NCBI GenBank assembly: GCA_934667295.1
Contig: CAKULR010000054.1
Span: 1-9,620, forward strand
Length of the DNA: 9,620 bases
Reading direction: 5' to 3'
Source of the DNA: an uncultured Kiritimatiellota bacterium
GTDB lineage: Bacteria; Verrucomicrobiota; Kiritimatiellia; RFP12; UBA1067
Shown here: positions 1-6,292 of the stretch, piece by piece
How positions within the stretch are numbered: the stretch's first letter is position 1
How the letters are laid out: every line of letters begins with the position of its first letter
Translations under genes and position numbers: made by a program
The notes under the pieces: generated by a model
What the model saw: the letters and a program-made list of their open reading frames with translations, nothing else
Databases searched by the model: none
Told to the model about the DNA's origin: nothing

Positions 1-54
1 CCATCCGCAGGGAGGAGGCCGGGACGTACGTCCCGGCCTCCTCCCTGCGGATGG
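1..54. terminator. Perfect 54-bp palindrome downstream of rpmB, probable terminator
   Basis: Bases 1-27 are the exact reverse complement of bases 28-54, centred on an ACGTACGT core. The transcript of the rpsA-rpmB unit reaches it 12 nt after the rpmB stop codon and could form a stem of up to about 25 bp with a minimal loop. That position suits a terminator or an mRNA 3'-end stabiliser. The window ends exactly at the outer edge of the palindrome, so a following U-tract cannot be seen. A dispersed palindromic repeat or a fold-back assembly artefact at a contig end are alternatives. Confidence 0.6.
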
Positions 55-66
55 CGAATGCCCCTG

Positions 67-297
67 TTAGGCCTTCGTCACCTTGCCCGCCTTCAGGCAG
101 CGCGTGCAGATCGTCTTACGGCTGGTGTTGCCCTTGCCGTCGGTCACGCGCACCGTCTGGAGGTTCGGCAGGAAGCGGCGCTTCGAAATGCCGGTCGTAT
201 GCAGACCGATGCCGCCCTTGTACTTCGGAGAACCCTTGCGGATGATGGACCGACCGGCCGCCGGACCCTTGCCGCAGATTTCGCAGACTCTGGACAT
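67..297 (-). CDS. rpmB: 50S ribosomal protein L28
   Basis: This is a component of the large ribosomal subunit. The 76-residue product has the usual L28 length and layout: an N-terminal CxxC (C5, C8), a basic core that includes SKRRFLPNLQ, and a second CxxC near the end (C64, C67). The four cysteines mark the zinc-ribbon form of L28, as opposed to the cysteine-free form. The ATG at 295-297 is preceded by a good Shine-Dalgarno (AAAGGA, bases 306-311 on the complement) with 8 nt spacing. The gene starts 24 nt after the rpsA stop and has no visible promoter of its own, so it is probably co-transcribed with rpsA. The palindrome at 1-54 follows its stop. Identification is firm. Confidence 0.97.
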   Translation of the reverse strand: MSRVCEICGKGPAAGRSIIRKGSPKYKGGIGLHTTGISKRRFLPNLQTVRVTDGKGNTSRKTICTRCLKAGKVTKA

Positions 298-321
298 GAT
301 GAATATCCTTTCTTTACGTCG

Positions 322-2094
322 TTACTTGGTCTCGGCCTCGCCGGGCTGCCACTCGACATTGCCGAAGGCATCGTCGAACGCCGCGCCGAGGGACCCGAGC
401 GCCGGGCTGCCCGCAGGGGCGGAACTGGCGGAATCGACGGACGTCGAACCCATCGCCTCGGCTTCGAGCTCCTTGACCTGCTCGTCGGTCATGTTGACCG
501 CCTTGATCGACAGGCCGATGCGACGCTCGCCGCGGTCGACCTTGACCACGCGGGCCTCGACCTCCTGGCCGATCTGAAGCGCGTCCTTGACCTTCTCGAT
601 GCGCTGGTCGCTGATCTGGGAGATGTGGACGAGGCCGTCCACGCCCTCCTCAAGCTCCACGAACGCGCCGAAGGAGGCGACCTTCGAGACCTTGCCCTTG
701 ACGATCGCGCCGACCGCGTACTTGGAGGCGATGTCCGCCCACGGATCGGTCTGGGCCTGCTTGAGGCCGAGCGAGATGCGCTGTTCCTTCGGGTTGACGT
801 CGAGCACGATCGCCTCGACCTCCTGGCCCTTCTGGAGGCATTCCGACGGGTGCGCCGGACGGCGTGTCCAGGAGAGGTCCGTCACGTGGATCATGCCGTC
901 GATGCCGTCTTCGAGCTCGACGAACGCACCGTACTGCGTGAAGTTGCGGACCTTACCCTTGACGCGGCTGCCCACCGGGTAGCGGTCCATCACGCTGTCC
1001 CACGGGTTCTCCTGCGTCTGGCGGATGCCGAGGGCAATCTTCTGGTTCTCGGAATCGACCGAGAGGACCTGCACCATGATCTCGTCGCCGACGTTGAGCA
1101 TGTCGCTCGCGCGGGCGACGCGCTTCGTCCAGCTGAACTCGCTGATGTGGACGAGCCCCTCGATGCCGGGGGCGATCTCGACGAACGCGCCGTACGCGGC
1201 GAGGTTCACGACCTTGCCCTGCACGCGGCTGCCCACGGGGAACTGCTCGGAGATCGTCGACCACGGGTTCTCCGTCGTCTGCTTGAGGCCGAGCGAGATG
1301 CGCTCCTTCTCCTGGTCGACGTCGAGGACCATGACGTCGAGCTCCTGGCCGACCTTGAGCATTTCGCTCGGGTGCTTGATGCGGCCCCAGCTCATGTCCG
1401 TGATGTGGAGGAGGCCGTCGATGCCGTCGAGATCGATGAACGCGCCGAAGTCCGTGATGTTCTTCACGCGGCCCTTGCGGATCTCGCCCTTCTGGAGGGA
1501 GGCGAGCAGCGCGGCCTTCTTCTCGGCCATCGTGCCCTCGATGAGCTCGCGGCGGGAAATGATGATGTTCTTGCGCTCGTTGGAGATCTTGATGACCTTG
1601 AAGTCGAACGTCTGGCCGATGTAGGGCGCGAGGTCGCGCACCGGCGTGACATCCACCTGGCTGCCGGGCAGGAACGCCTCGACGCCGTCGATGTCCACGA
1701 GCAGGCCGCCGCGCACCACGCTGCGGATCGTGCCGTTGACGACGCAGCCTTCCGTGTACTGCGCCAGCACCTTCTCCCAGCGGATCTGGTCGTCGGCCGC
1801 CTTCTTGGAAAGGCCCACCATGCCGGTCTTGTCGTTTTCGAGCTCGCGCAGCATCACCTGGAACTTGAGGCCGGGCTTGACCGCCTCCTTGTCCGCGAAC
1901 TCGTCGAGGGAGACCACGCCCTCGCTCTTGTAACCGATGTCGACGAACACGTCGTCGCCCTTGACCGCGGAGACGGTTCCCTCGATGATGGAACCGGACT
2001 TGAACTGCGCGTCCTGCACAGACGCCTGCTGCTTGAGGAACTCGGCGAACGCGGCCGACTTCTCAGCGGGCATCGTGGGTTTACGAATAGCCAT
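322..2094 (-). CDS. rpsA: 30S ribosomal protein S1, six S1 domains
   Basis: S1 binds mRNA on the small subunit and helps recruit messages with weak Shine-Dalgarno sequences. The 590-residue product contains six S1 (OB-fold) repeats at about residues 33-96, 114-183, 202-273, 287-358, 374-445 and 461-532. Repeats 3 to 6 carry the conserved pattern of a G-x-V segment, YGAFVE or FGAFI/V, a GLVHIS-type strand and a final RISLG-type strand. The two N-terminal repeats are divergent, as in ribosome-anchored S1. The tail of about 45 residues is Ala/Ser/Gly-rich and acidic. I chose the ATG at 2092-2094. An in-frame GTG at 2128-2130 would add 12 residues, but it lies in a small hairpin. Neither start has a clear Shine-Dalgarno; the leader is A-rich, as for E. 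coli rpsA. It has its own promoter, and rpmB follows after 24 nt. Confidence 0.96.
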   Translation of the reverse strand: MAIRKPTMPAEKSAAFAEFLKQQASVQDAQFKSGSIIEGTVSAVKGDDVFVDIGYKSEGVVSLDEFADKEAVKPGLKFQVMLRELENDKTGMVGLSKKAADDQIRWEKVLAQYTEGCVVNGTIRSVVRGGLLVDIDGVEAFLPGSQVDVTPVRDLAPYIGQTFDFKVIKISNERKNIIISRRELIEGTMAEKKAALLASLQKGEIRKGRVKNITDFGAFIDLDGIDGLLHITDMSWGRIKHPSEMLKVGQELDVMVLDVDQEKERISLGLKQTTENPWSTISEQFPVGSRVQGKVVNLAAYGAFVEIAPGIEGLVHISEFSWTKRVARASDMLNVGDEIMVQVLSVDSENQKIALGIRQTQENPWDSVMDRYPVGSRVKGKVRNFTQYGAFVELEDGIDGMIHVTDLSWTRRPAHPSECLQKGQEVEAIVLDVNPKEQRISLGLKQAQTDPWADIASKYAVGAIVKGKVSKVASFGAFVELEEGVDGLVHISQISDQRIEKVKDALQIGQEVEARVVKVDRGERRIGLSIKAVNMTDEQVKELEAEAMGSTSVDSASSAPAGSPALGSLGAAFDDAFGNVEWQPGEAETK

Positions 2095-2174
2095 GTAACT
2101 GAACTTTTGATTTGGTTTGTTGATGATCACGGTTTTCTGCCGTGCCTACCCCGTCGTTGGGCGCAGGAAAGGTT

Positions 2175-2204
2175 AGTATATCACAATTTCGGCGGAACGG
2201 GCAA
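2175..2204 (-). promoter_or_regulatory. Extended -10 promoter for rpsA-rpmB
   Basis: On the minus strand there is a -10 box TATACT (bases 2175-2180) directly preceded by TGA, giving the extended -10 form TGnTATAAT. A weak -35 TTGCCC (2199-2204) lies 18 bp upstream. The TG of the extended element is part of the TGA stop codon of the exonuclease gene (2181-2183). Transcription would start near 2168, giving a leader of about 75 nt before rpsA. That leader holds a small hairpin, a 5-bp stem at 2128-2132/2140-2144, and no Shine-Dalgarno. This is a consensus match only. Confidence 0.6.
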
Positions 2205-2972
2205 GACGCCCTTCTCAAGGAGATCGTTCACGATCATCCGCGCGTCCGTCTCGAAGTTCCCCTTCACGAACCACTTCAGCCAGTTCCGCTCGTGGGCGAA
2301 GAGGTCGCGGAGGCGCGCGCCCTTCTTCTGCCCGAAGTTGACGCACAGCTCGCCGTTGATCCAGCGGAGCAGACCCCGGCGGTCCGCGTTAAGCGGGTCG
2401 CGCGGCACGAGGTATTCGTCCATCTCCGCCGTCGTCTTCGGCAGATCGGGGTACTTCGCGAGCTGCGCCTTGAGGACGTCGAGCGTCGCGCGCGTGTCGG
2501 CCTCCGCCCCGTGCGCGCCCGCGTGGTCGCGCCCGCAGTAGAACTTCACCGCCGCCGTCAGGTCGCGCGGCTCCTTCTTGTGGTAGATGCGCTGCACGTC
2601 CACGTGGCGGCGGTCGCCGGAGGCGAAGTTCCGCCCCGTGCGCGCGAACTCCTCCTCCAGGCACGGGATGTCGAAGCGGTCCGCGTTGAACCCCGAGAGG
2701 TCGCAGCCCCGGAAGAACGCCTCGACCTCCGCCGCCACGTCCGCGAAGGTCGGGCAGTTCCTCACGATGTCGTCCGTGATGCCGTGGATCGCCGTCGTCT
2801 CCGGCGGGATCGGCACGCCGGGATTGAGGAGCCAGCACTTCTCCGTCTCCGTGCCGTCTGGCTCCACGCGGATCGCCGCGAGTTCGATGATGCGGTCTTG
2901 CCGCGCGTTCACGCCCGTCGACTCGATGTCGAAGACGACGAGCGGACGGTCAAGCTTCATTTCTAGTTTCAT
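2181..2972 (-). CDS. DEDDh 3'-5' exonuclease with ExoX-like C-terminal domain
   Basis: This is a DnaQ-like exonuclease of 263 residues that probably removes nucleotides from DNA 3' ends in repair or proofreading. The exonuclease core spans about residues 10-185. Motif I is VFDIESTG (D15, E17), motif II is FNADRFDIP (D101), and motif III is HGAEAD (H154, D159), with the H-x4-D spacing of the DEDDh class. The AIHGITDDIV segment is also typical of DnaQ/ExoX relatives. Residues about 209-260 (CVNFGQKKGARL, then WFVKGNF) match the small C-terminal module seen in Bacteroidetes-type epsilon-like proteins (ExoX-like C domain, from memory). The start is ATG 2970-2972 or ATG 2958-2960; neither has a Shine-Dalgarno. 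The reading frame stays open upstream only as a shadow of the next gene. It lies 47 nt after the glycosidase-like gene. It is not a polymerase subunit by context. Confidence 0.88.
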   Translation of the reverse strand: MKLEMKLDRPLVVFDIESTGVNARQDRIIELAAIRVEPDGTETEKCWLLNPGVPIPPETTAIHGITDDIVRNCPTFADVAAEVEAFFRGCDLSGFNADRFDIPCLEEEFARTGRNFASGDRRHVDVQRIYHKKEPRDLTAAVKFYCGRDHAGAHGAEADTRATLDVLKAQLAKYPDLPKTTAEMDEYLVPRDPLNADRRGLLRWINGELCVNFGQKKGARLRDLFAHERNWLKWFVKGNFETDARMIVNDLLEKGVLPVPPKL

Positions 2973-3019
2973 GGTAAATGCCAATGGATGATGGGGATCC
3001 TGTTTTGAGATTGCTGCCT

Positions 3020-4816
3020 TCAGCGCACCAGCCAGTCGAGGGCGGGAACCGTGACCTCCCCGACCGGGGCCGGCGCGTCGGTGTAGTTCACGTACACCCG
3101 CGTACCGTCCGCGTAGCGCGTGCGGTAGACGCCCGGCGCGAGTTCGTCGTGCCCCTCCATGTACTCGTACTGGAGGCGCCACACCTTCTGGTAGGCGTCG
3201 ACGCCGCGTTTGATCGCCGCGACCGAGCGCGTAAGGTCTTCGTCCGTCGCGCACGTGAGGTCGACGTCGCCCATCCAGTTCGTCCCCTTCCCCGGCGTGA
3301 GGAAGTTCGCGTAGAAGTAGAAGCTCGGGCGCCCGCCGAACTCGATGGTCTTCAGCTCGCTCGCCCGCCCCTTGACCGGCGCGTTGACCGTCGTCGTGTA
3401 CGGGTTCGAGAGGATGATGCCGTTGTAGACGAGCTGGAACATCGGCACGAGCCGGTCCACGAGCCCCCTGTACGTCGCCGCGTCGAACGGCCGCGCGAAC
3501 GACACGTAGAGCACGTAGTCGAGCTGCCCCGCGTTCTGGTCGTACGACCCCTCGCTCGCGATGCCGCCGAACGTGTCGCGCCCAAGCTGCAGGATGTTCC
3601 CCACCCACGCCGCGCTCTGCCGCTCGTTGAGCGGATGGCGCGGGTCGCCGCACCGCTCCGCCCCCACGCAGCTGTAGACGTCGAGGTAGTGGAGGCCCCG
3701 GAAGCCGAGCGCCCGCACCATCGGCATCTGCTGGAGGGCGAAGCGCTCGTAGGCGCGCTGCGGACAGATCGTGTACATGCGCCCGCCGCCCCACGTCGTC
3801 TTCCCCCTGCGCAGCGTGCCGTCCGCGTTCTTCTCGCGGATGTACTCCGCATCCCAGCTGTCGGCGATCAGGTAGGCGTCGCGGTGGTTGCCGTGCGCGA
3901 CGACCTCGTAGCCGAGTTTCTGCGCGTACGCGATCGCCTCCCGCAGCTTCGCCTCGCCGCCGAGGCTCGGCTCCACGGGGAAGACCTGCGGCCAGCGCCC
4001 GTCGTGTCCGCCCACGTTCCAGCCGACGAGGCAGAACTCCGCACCGCCGACGCCCTGGCGCCTGAACTCATCCACAATGCGGCGGAACCGGTCGAACGTG
4101 ATGACGGGCTTCACCGGCGGCTCGTCCTTCACGGTCTGGTCGGGCACGGGGCTCGGCACCGGCTTCCACGCATGCCGCACGCGCACCTCCGGCCACCGCG
4201 CCGCGTAGTCGAGGATCGGCTGCGCCTTCGCGCGTTCCCGCAGCGGCTTCACCGCCCCGCGTTTCAGCTGGTAGGCGCGGTAGGCACGCGCCATGCCCGC
4301 GTAGTCCGCGTCCGCCCCCGCGAGCGGGATGAAGGACACCGCCAGGTCCTCGTACACGTCCTCCATGTGGAAGTCGTACGCCATCGAGAGTTCGTAGACG
4401 CCCTTCTTCAGCTCCACCGTGAAGGAGTAGTTGTAGGGCATCCCCGTCACGATCGCGGCGAACGCCCCCTCGGGCAGCACCGCGCCGAAGAACGGCATGT
4501 GCGGACGCCCGCTCCGCCGCGCGCCGTCCCGTTCCCGCGCCTTGAAGGTCCCCAGCTCGCCGTCCGAATTGACCCAGTAGCCGTCGGACCCCGCCGGCAC
4601 CCGCGCGCGCACGATCTTCACGCACCGCAGGTTCTGCGGCAGCGCCGCGCGCGCGATTTTCAACGTCTCGCACCCGTCCGCGGACTCCAGCGCGACACGC
4701 CGCACCTCGCGCGTTCCGTCCGTCCGCTCGAACGCGACCTCCAGGTCCGCACCCGCCGCCACACCCGCCACGCAAAGCGCAACGGCACCCATCCAGTTCT
4801 TGAAGCTATTCGTCAT
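3020..4816 (-). CDS. Secreted TIM-barrel glycosidase-like protein (GH101/DUF5696-like)
   Basis: The 598-residue product has a signal peptide: K6, a hydrophobic stretch at about residues 9-22, and probable cleavage after AAGA near residue 23. An N-terminal beta-rich region (about 24-230) precedes a probable (beta/alpha)8 barrel (about 235-500) and a short beta C-terminus ending in a VYVNYTD strand. In the barrel, strand ends read FCLVGWNVGGHDG, VVAHGNHRDAY, LHYLDVYSC and GGIASEGSYD. The D379 and E422 pair resembles the nucleophile and acid/base arrangement of GH101-type endo-alpha-N-acetylgalactosaminidases and of DUF5696 proteins, so a secreted glycan hydrolase is the likely role; substrate is unknown. 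I chose ATG 4814-4816 because it begins a normal signal peptide; an in-frame GTG at 4838-4840 adds 8 residues. A -10-like box sits 8 nt upstream. Family assignment is from memory of motifs, not a search. Confidence 0.72.
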   Translation of the reverse strand: MTNSFKNWMGAVALCVAGVAAGADLEVAFERTDGTREVRRVALESADGCETLKIARAALPQNLRCVKIVRARVPAGSDGYWVNSDGELGTFKARERDGARRSGRPHMPFFGAVLPEGAFAAIVTGMPYNYSFTVELKKGVYELSMAYDFHMEDVYEDLAVSFIPLAGADADYAGMARAYRAYQLKRGAVKPLRERAKAQPILDYAARWPEVRVRHAWKPVPSPVPDQTVKDEPPVKPVITFDRFRRIVDEFRRQGVGGAEFCLVGWNVGGHDGRWPQVFPVEPSLGGEAKLREAIAYAQKLGYEVVAHGNHRDAYLIADSWDAEYIREKNADGTLRRGKTTWGGGRMYTICPQRAYERFALQQMPMVRALGFRGLHYLDVYSCVGAERCGDPRHPLNERQSAAWVGNILQLGRDTFGGIASEGSYDQNAGQLDYVLYVSFARPFDAATYRGLVDRLVPMFQLVYNGIILSNPYTTTVNAPVKGRASELKTIEFGGRPSFYFYANFLTPGKGTNWMGDVDLTCATDEDLTRSVAAIKRGVDAYQKVWRLQYEYMEGHDELAPGVYRTRYADGTRVYVNYTDAPAPVGEVTVPALDWLVR

Positions 4817-4824
4817 GGCGGCAG

Positions 4825-4833
4825 AGTATACCA
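4825..4833 (-). promoter_or_regulatory. Extended -10 element abutting the glycosidase start
   Basis: On the minus strand TGG-TATACT (4833 down to 4825) matches the extended -10 pattern. Only 8 nt separate it from the ATG at 4814-4816, so a transcript starting the usual 6-8 nt downstream would begin at or next to the start codon, making it leaderless. No -35 match is seen at 16-18 bp (the 17-bp position reads CTCCTT), and there is no Shine-Dalgarno. The element lies in the 57-nt gap after the XRE gene. Confidence 0.4.
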
Positions 4834-4873
4834 AATCCACGCGGCGAAAGGAGGAGGTTAATCCGGAAGACCG

Positions 4874-5179
4874 TCATGGAACCGCCTTCCGACGTGGCGT
4901 GGCACGCTGCCGCTTCCTACGTTCGGGACGTTCAAACAGCGATGCGTCCAGTTCCGGTGGCGCGATGCCGACAATCCAGTCCGTCCGCCGCAACGTCCGG
5001 CAGACCTCCAGAAGCGTCACCGTCGAGGCGTTCTTACCGCCTTCCAGATTCCGAAGGGCCGTCAGGGAGATGCCGCTACGCGCCGCCGTCGTTTCGAGCG
5101 ACAGGTTCGCCGCGAGCCGCGCCGCGCGTATGCTCGCCCCCAACGTCGCCAACATCTCGTTTCGCGTTTGATAAATCAT
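4874..5179 (-). CDS. HipB-like XRE-family transcriptional regulator (orphan)
   Basis: This is a 101-residue DNA-binding protein. Residues about 13-68 form a Cro/C1-type helix-turn-helix: LGASIRAARLAANLS, then ETTAARSGIS as the positioning helix, LTALRNLEGGKNAS around the recognition helix, and TLLEVCRTL. The tail is very basic (RPERRKRQR). The pattern of a short XRE domain followed by a proline/arginine-rich tail is that of HipB-like antitoxin/regulator proteins, but no HipA kinase gene follows: the next gene is a glycosidase-like gene 57 nt on. I chose ATG 5177-5179, which gives a natural N-terminus; a TTG at 5249-5251 would add 24 residues encoded by the promoter/operator sequence. The Shine-Dalgarno is weak (GAG about 10 nt upstream). 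A palindrome over its own promoter suggests autorepression. Confidence 0.88.
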   Translation of the reverse strand: MIYQTRNEMLATLGASIRAARLAANLSLETTAARSGISLTALRNLEGGKNASTVTLLEVCRTLRRTDWIVGIAPPELDASLFERPERRKRQRATPRRKAVP

Positions 5180-5201
5180 AACCGTCTCAATAAGAGCAGA
5201 A

Positions 5202-5227
5202 AACAGAGATGTTATAACATAACTGTT
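5202..5227. promoter_or_regulatory. Palindromic operator candidate upstream of the XRE gene
   Basis: A 26-bp inverted repeat matches at 11 of 13 positions per arm. Its centre is the perfect 12-bp palindrome ATGTTATAACAT (5209-5220), flanked by AACAG (5202-5206) and CTGTT (5223-5227). It overlaps the proposed -10 box of the XRE gene and lies 23 nt before that gene's start codon, the usual place for an autorepressor site. Binding by this regulator is inferred from position. Confidence 0.6.
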
Positions 5228-5240
5228 CTTATAAAGGCAA
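5211..5240 (-). promoter_or_regulatory. Promoter candidate for the XRE gene
   Basis: On the minus strand TTGCCT (5235-5240) and TATAAC (5211-5216) are separated by 18 bp within a locally AT-rich stretch that contrasts with the GC-rich genes around it. Transcription would begin near 5204, giving a leader of about 25 nt. The -10 box sits inside the palindrome at 5202-5227. The -35 is a weak match. Confidence 0.45.
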
Positions 5241-5321
5241 TCATCAATCAACCGAAAATCGCCGCGACGAATGTGTCCCGCATGATCCTAGACACCGGGA
5301 AACGGCCCTGTCTGATTGCGC

Positions 5322-5342
5322 CTGTAGGCACCCGCCCTACAG
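5322..5342 (-). terminator. Hairpin at the end of the HMA2 unit
   Basis: A perfect 7-bp inverted repeat, CTGTAGG/CCTACAG, encloses a 7-nt GC-rich loop and spans the stop codon of the 123-residue HMA2 gene (5337-5339). No U-tract follows on the minus strand, so intrinsic termination would be weak. It may instead be a short REP-like palindrome or a 3'-end stabiliser. The rest of the gap to the XRE promoter (5252-5321) shows only short imperfect inverted repeats. Confidence 0.35.
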
Positions 5343-5708
5343 CGTCGCGACGAAGCGCGAGACGGCGGCGGCCACGCCCGCCTCGTCCATCGTGTCGACA
5401 TCCCCCAGGCCGTTGAGGAAGAGGACGAACGCCTTCCACGACGAATCGAGCCACACGGTGATTTCGGCCTCGCACGTCTTGTTGGGGTCGTAGCGCACGA
5501 GCAGGTTCCCCGTCACGAGGCAAAGCTCCGCATCCGTCACGCCCGGGCGTTTCAAAACGCAGTCGCGGAAGATGCCCGCGAACTTCGCCGCGAGTTCGGG
5601 ATACTGGCGCACGCCGTTGATCGACACGCGGATGCGCCCGGGCAGCGAGTGGACGACATGGATTCCCCCCACGCACTTCAGGTACGCCTGGATAAGCGGA
5701 TTCATCAT
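5337..5708 (-). CDS. Small HMA2-domain protein, copy 1
   Basis: The 123-residue protein has one heavy-metal-associated type 2 (HMA2) fold at about residues 14-80. Its signature is VVHSLPGRIRVSI (HSLPGR at 20-25) and a later LVRYDPNK strand (RYDP at 72-75). HMA2 domains are ferredoxin-like folds related to P1B-ATPase metal-binding domains but lack the CxxC pair. This copy has four scattered cysteines (C12, C50, C63, C79), none in CxxC. The C-terminal part (about 88-100) has a short hydrophobic patch but no convincing membrane span. It starts 21 nt after the other HMA2 gene and has a good Shine-Dalgarno (GGGAG, 5714-5718). Two adjacent ATG codons (5706-5708 and 5703-5705) are both usable. A role in metal handling or as an adaptor to a transporter is inference; the partner is not in the window. 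Confidence 0.72.
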   Translation of the reverse strand: MMNPLIQAYLKCVGGIHVVHSLPGRIRVSINGVRQYPELAAKFAGIFRDCVLKRPGVTDAELCLVTGNLLVRYDPNKTCEAEITVWLDSSWKAFVLFLNGLGDVDTMDEAGVAAAVSRFVATL

Positions 5709-5729
5709 GCCCTCTCCCTTCTTCTTCCC

Positions 5730-6224
5730 CTAGAGGCGCGACAGGGACCGGTGCAGCCACCACAGCACCGCGAGCGGCGAGAACTTCGGTCCACCCCGCC
5801 CCGAGATGCCGCGCACGAAGGTGACGATCAGCAGCACCGTCATCAGCGCCGGCAGGTCGAGTACGCCGCCCGTCCGCTGCATGATCGCCTGGTTGAACGC
5901 ATAGTGGAGGGCCCGCAGCTCCCCGCCCACGAGCGAACGGTGGTTGCGGAAGGCCGTCTCGAAGTCGAAGCCGTGCGTCGCGGCGGCCACCACCAGCGAC
6001 GGCGTGAGCTTCGCCGCGTCGTAGCGGACGAGCGCCGTGCCGAGGACCGGGTTCACCGTCACGTCCCGGATGCCCTCCAGCCGTTTCAGGCTCGTGGCGA
6101 ACTCCGCCAACGCCCGCGCCCGCGCGCGGAGGGACGGCATCCACAGCCGCATGCGCCCGGGAAGCGAATGGACCACCTCCAGCACGCCGGAGAACGAAAC
6201 AATCTGTTGCTCTGCCTTTTTCAT
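5730..6224 (-). CDS. HMA2-domain protein with C-terminal membrane segment, copy 2
   Basis: This 164-residue paralogue of the next gene is transcribed first. An N-terminal HMA2 fold at about residues 12-75 carries VVHSLPGRMRLWMP (HSLPGR at 19-24) and ALVRYDAAK (RYDA at 67-70). It contains no cysteine at all, so thiol coordination of metal is not possible. A hydrophobic segment at about 122-140 (LDLPALMTVLLIVTFVRGI) is a likely transmembrane helix, followed by a Gly/Lys turn and a second hydrophobic patch (SPLAVLWWLHRSL). The layout, HMA2 then membrane anchor, is that of stand-alone HMA2 proteins which in other bacteria often accompany P-type ATPases. Start ATG 6222-6224 follows a strong promoter with only 9 nt between the -10 box and the start codon and no Shine-Dalgarno. 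Metal-related function is inferred. Confidence 0.74.
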   Translation of the reverse strand: MKKAEQQIVSFSGVLEVVHSLPGRMRLWMPSLRARARALAEFATSLKRLEGIRDVTVNPVLGTALVRYDAAKLTPSLVVAAATHGFDFETAFRNHRSLVGGELRALHYAFNQAIMQRTGGVLDLPALMTVLLIVTFVRGISGRGGPKFSPLAVLWWLHRSLSRL

Positions 6225-6233
6225 TTTCCGGCA

Positions 6234-6262
6234 AGTCTACCATGACTTACTTTTCACGTCAA
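6234..6262 (-). promoter_or_regulatory. Promoter of the HMA2 gene pair, near-leaderless
   Basis: On the minus strand TTGACG (6257-6262; five of six consensus bases), a 17-bp spacer, and TAGACT (6234-6239; four of six) preceded by TGG (extended -10) form the best promoter match in the window. Only 9 nt lie between the -10 box and the ATG at 6222-6224, so the predicted transcript has a leader of about 0-3 nt. The 68-nt gap (6225-6292) shows no clear terminator for the upstream gene. Confidence 0.72.
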
Positions 6263-6292
6263 CGGCGAAACGAACCGGAATTCATCCCGCCG

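Noticed and set aside
2195..2220. GGGCAAGACGCCC inverted repeat as a terminator for the exonuclease gene
   Set aside because: The stem is only 4 bp, lies inside the coding sequence and has no U-tract after it.
58..2541. Very long plus-strand open frame (827 codons) across rpmB and rpsA
   Set aside because: It is antisense to two certain ribosomal protein genes; its product is Leu/Asp/Arg/His-rich without any domain, as expected from a GC-rich complement.
2973..3794. N-terminal extension of the exonuclease frame to 537 codons
   Set aside because: The extra part is an Arg/Ala-rich out-of-frame reading of the glycosidase-like gene. The recognisable exonuclease begins only after the ATGs at 2972 and 2960.
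4846..4860. AAAGGAGGAGGTT on the plus strand, a strong Shine-Dalgarno look-alike
   Set aside because: The next plus-strand ATG (4876) is too far away and opens only a shadow of the XRE gene. On the minus strand it reads as an anti-Shine-Dalgarno-like sequence, probably by chance.
2978..4861. Plus-strand open frame of 627 codons
   Set aside because: Antisense shadow of the glycosidase-like gene; Arg/Val/His-rich translation with no motif and no ribosome binding site.
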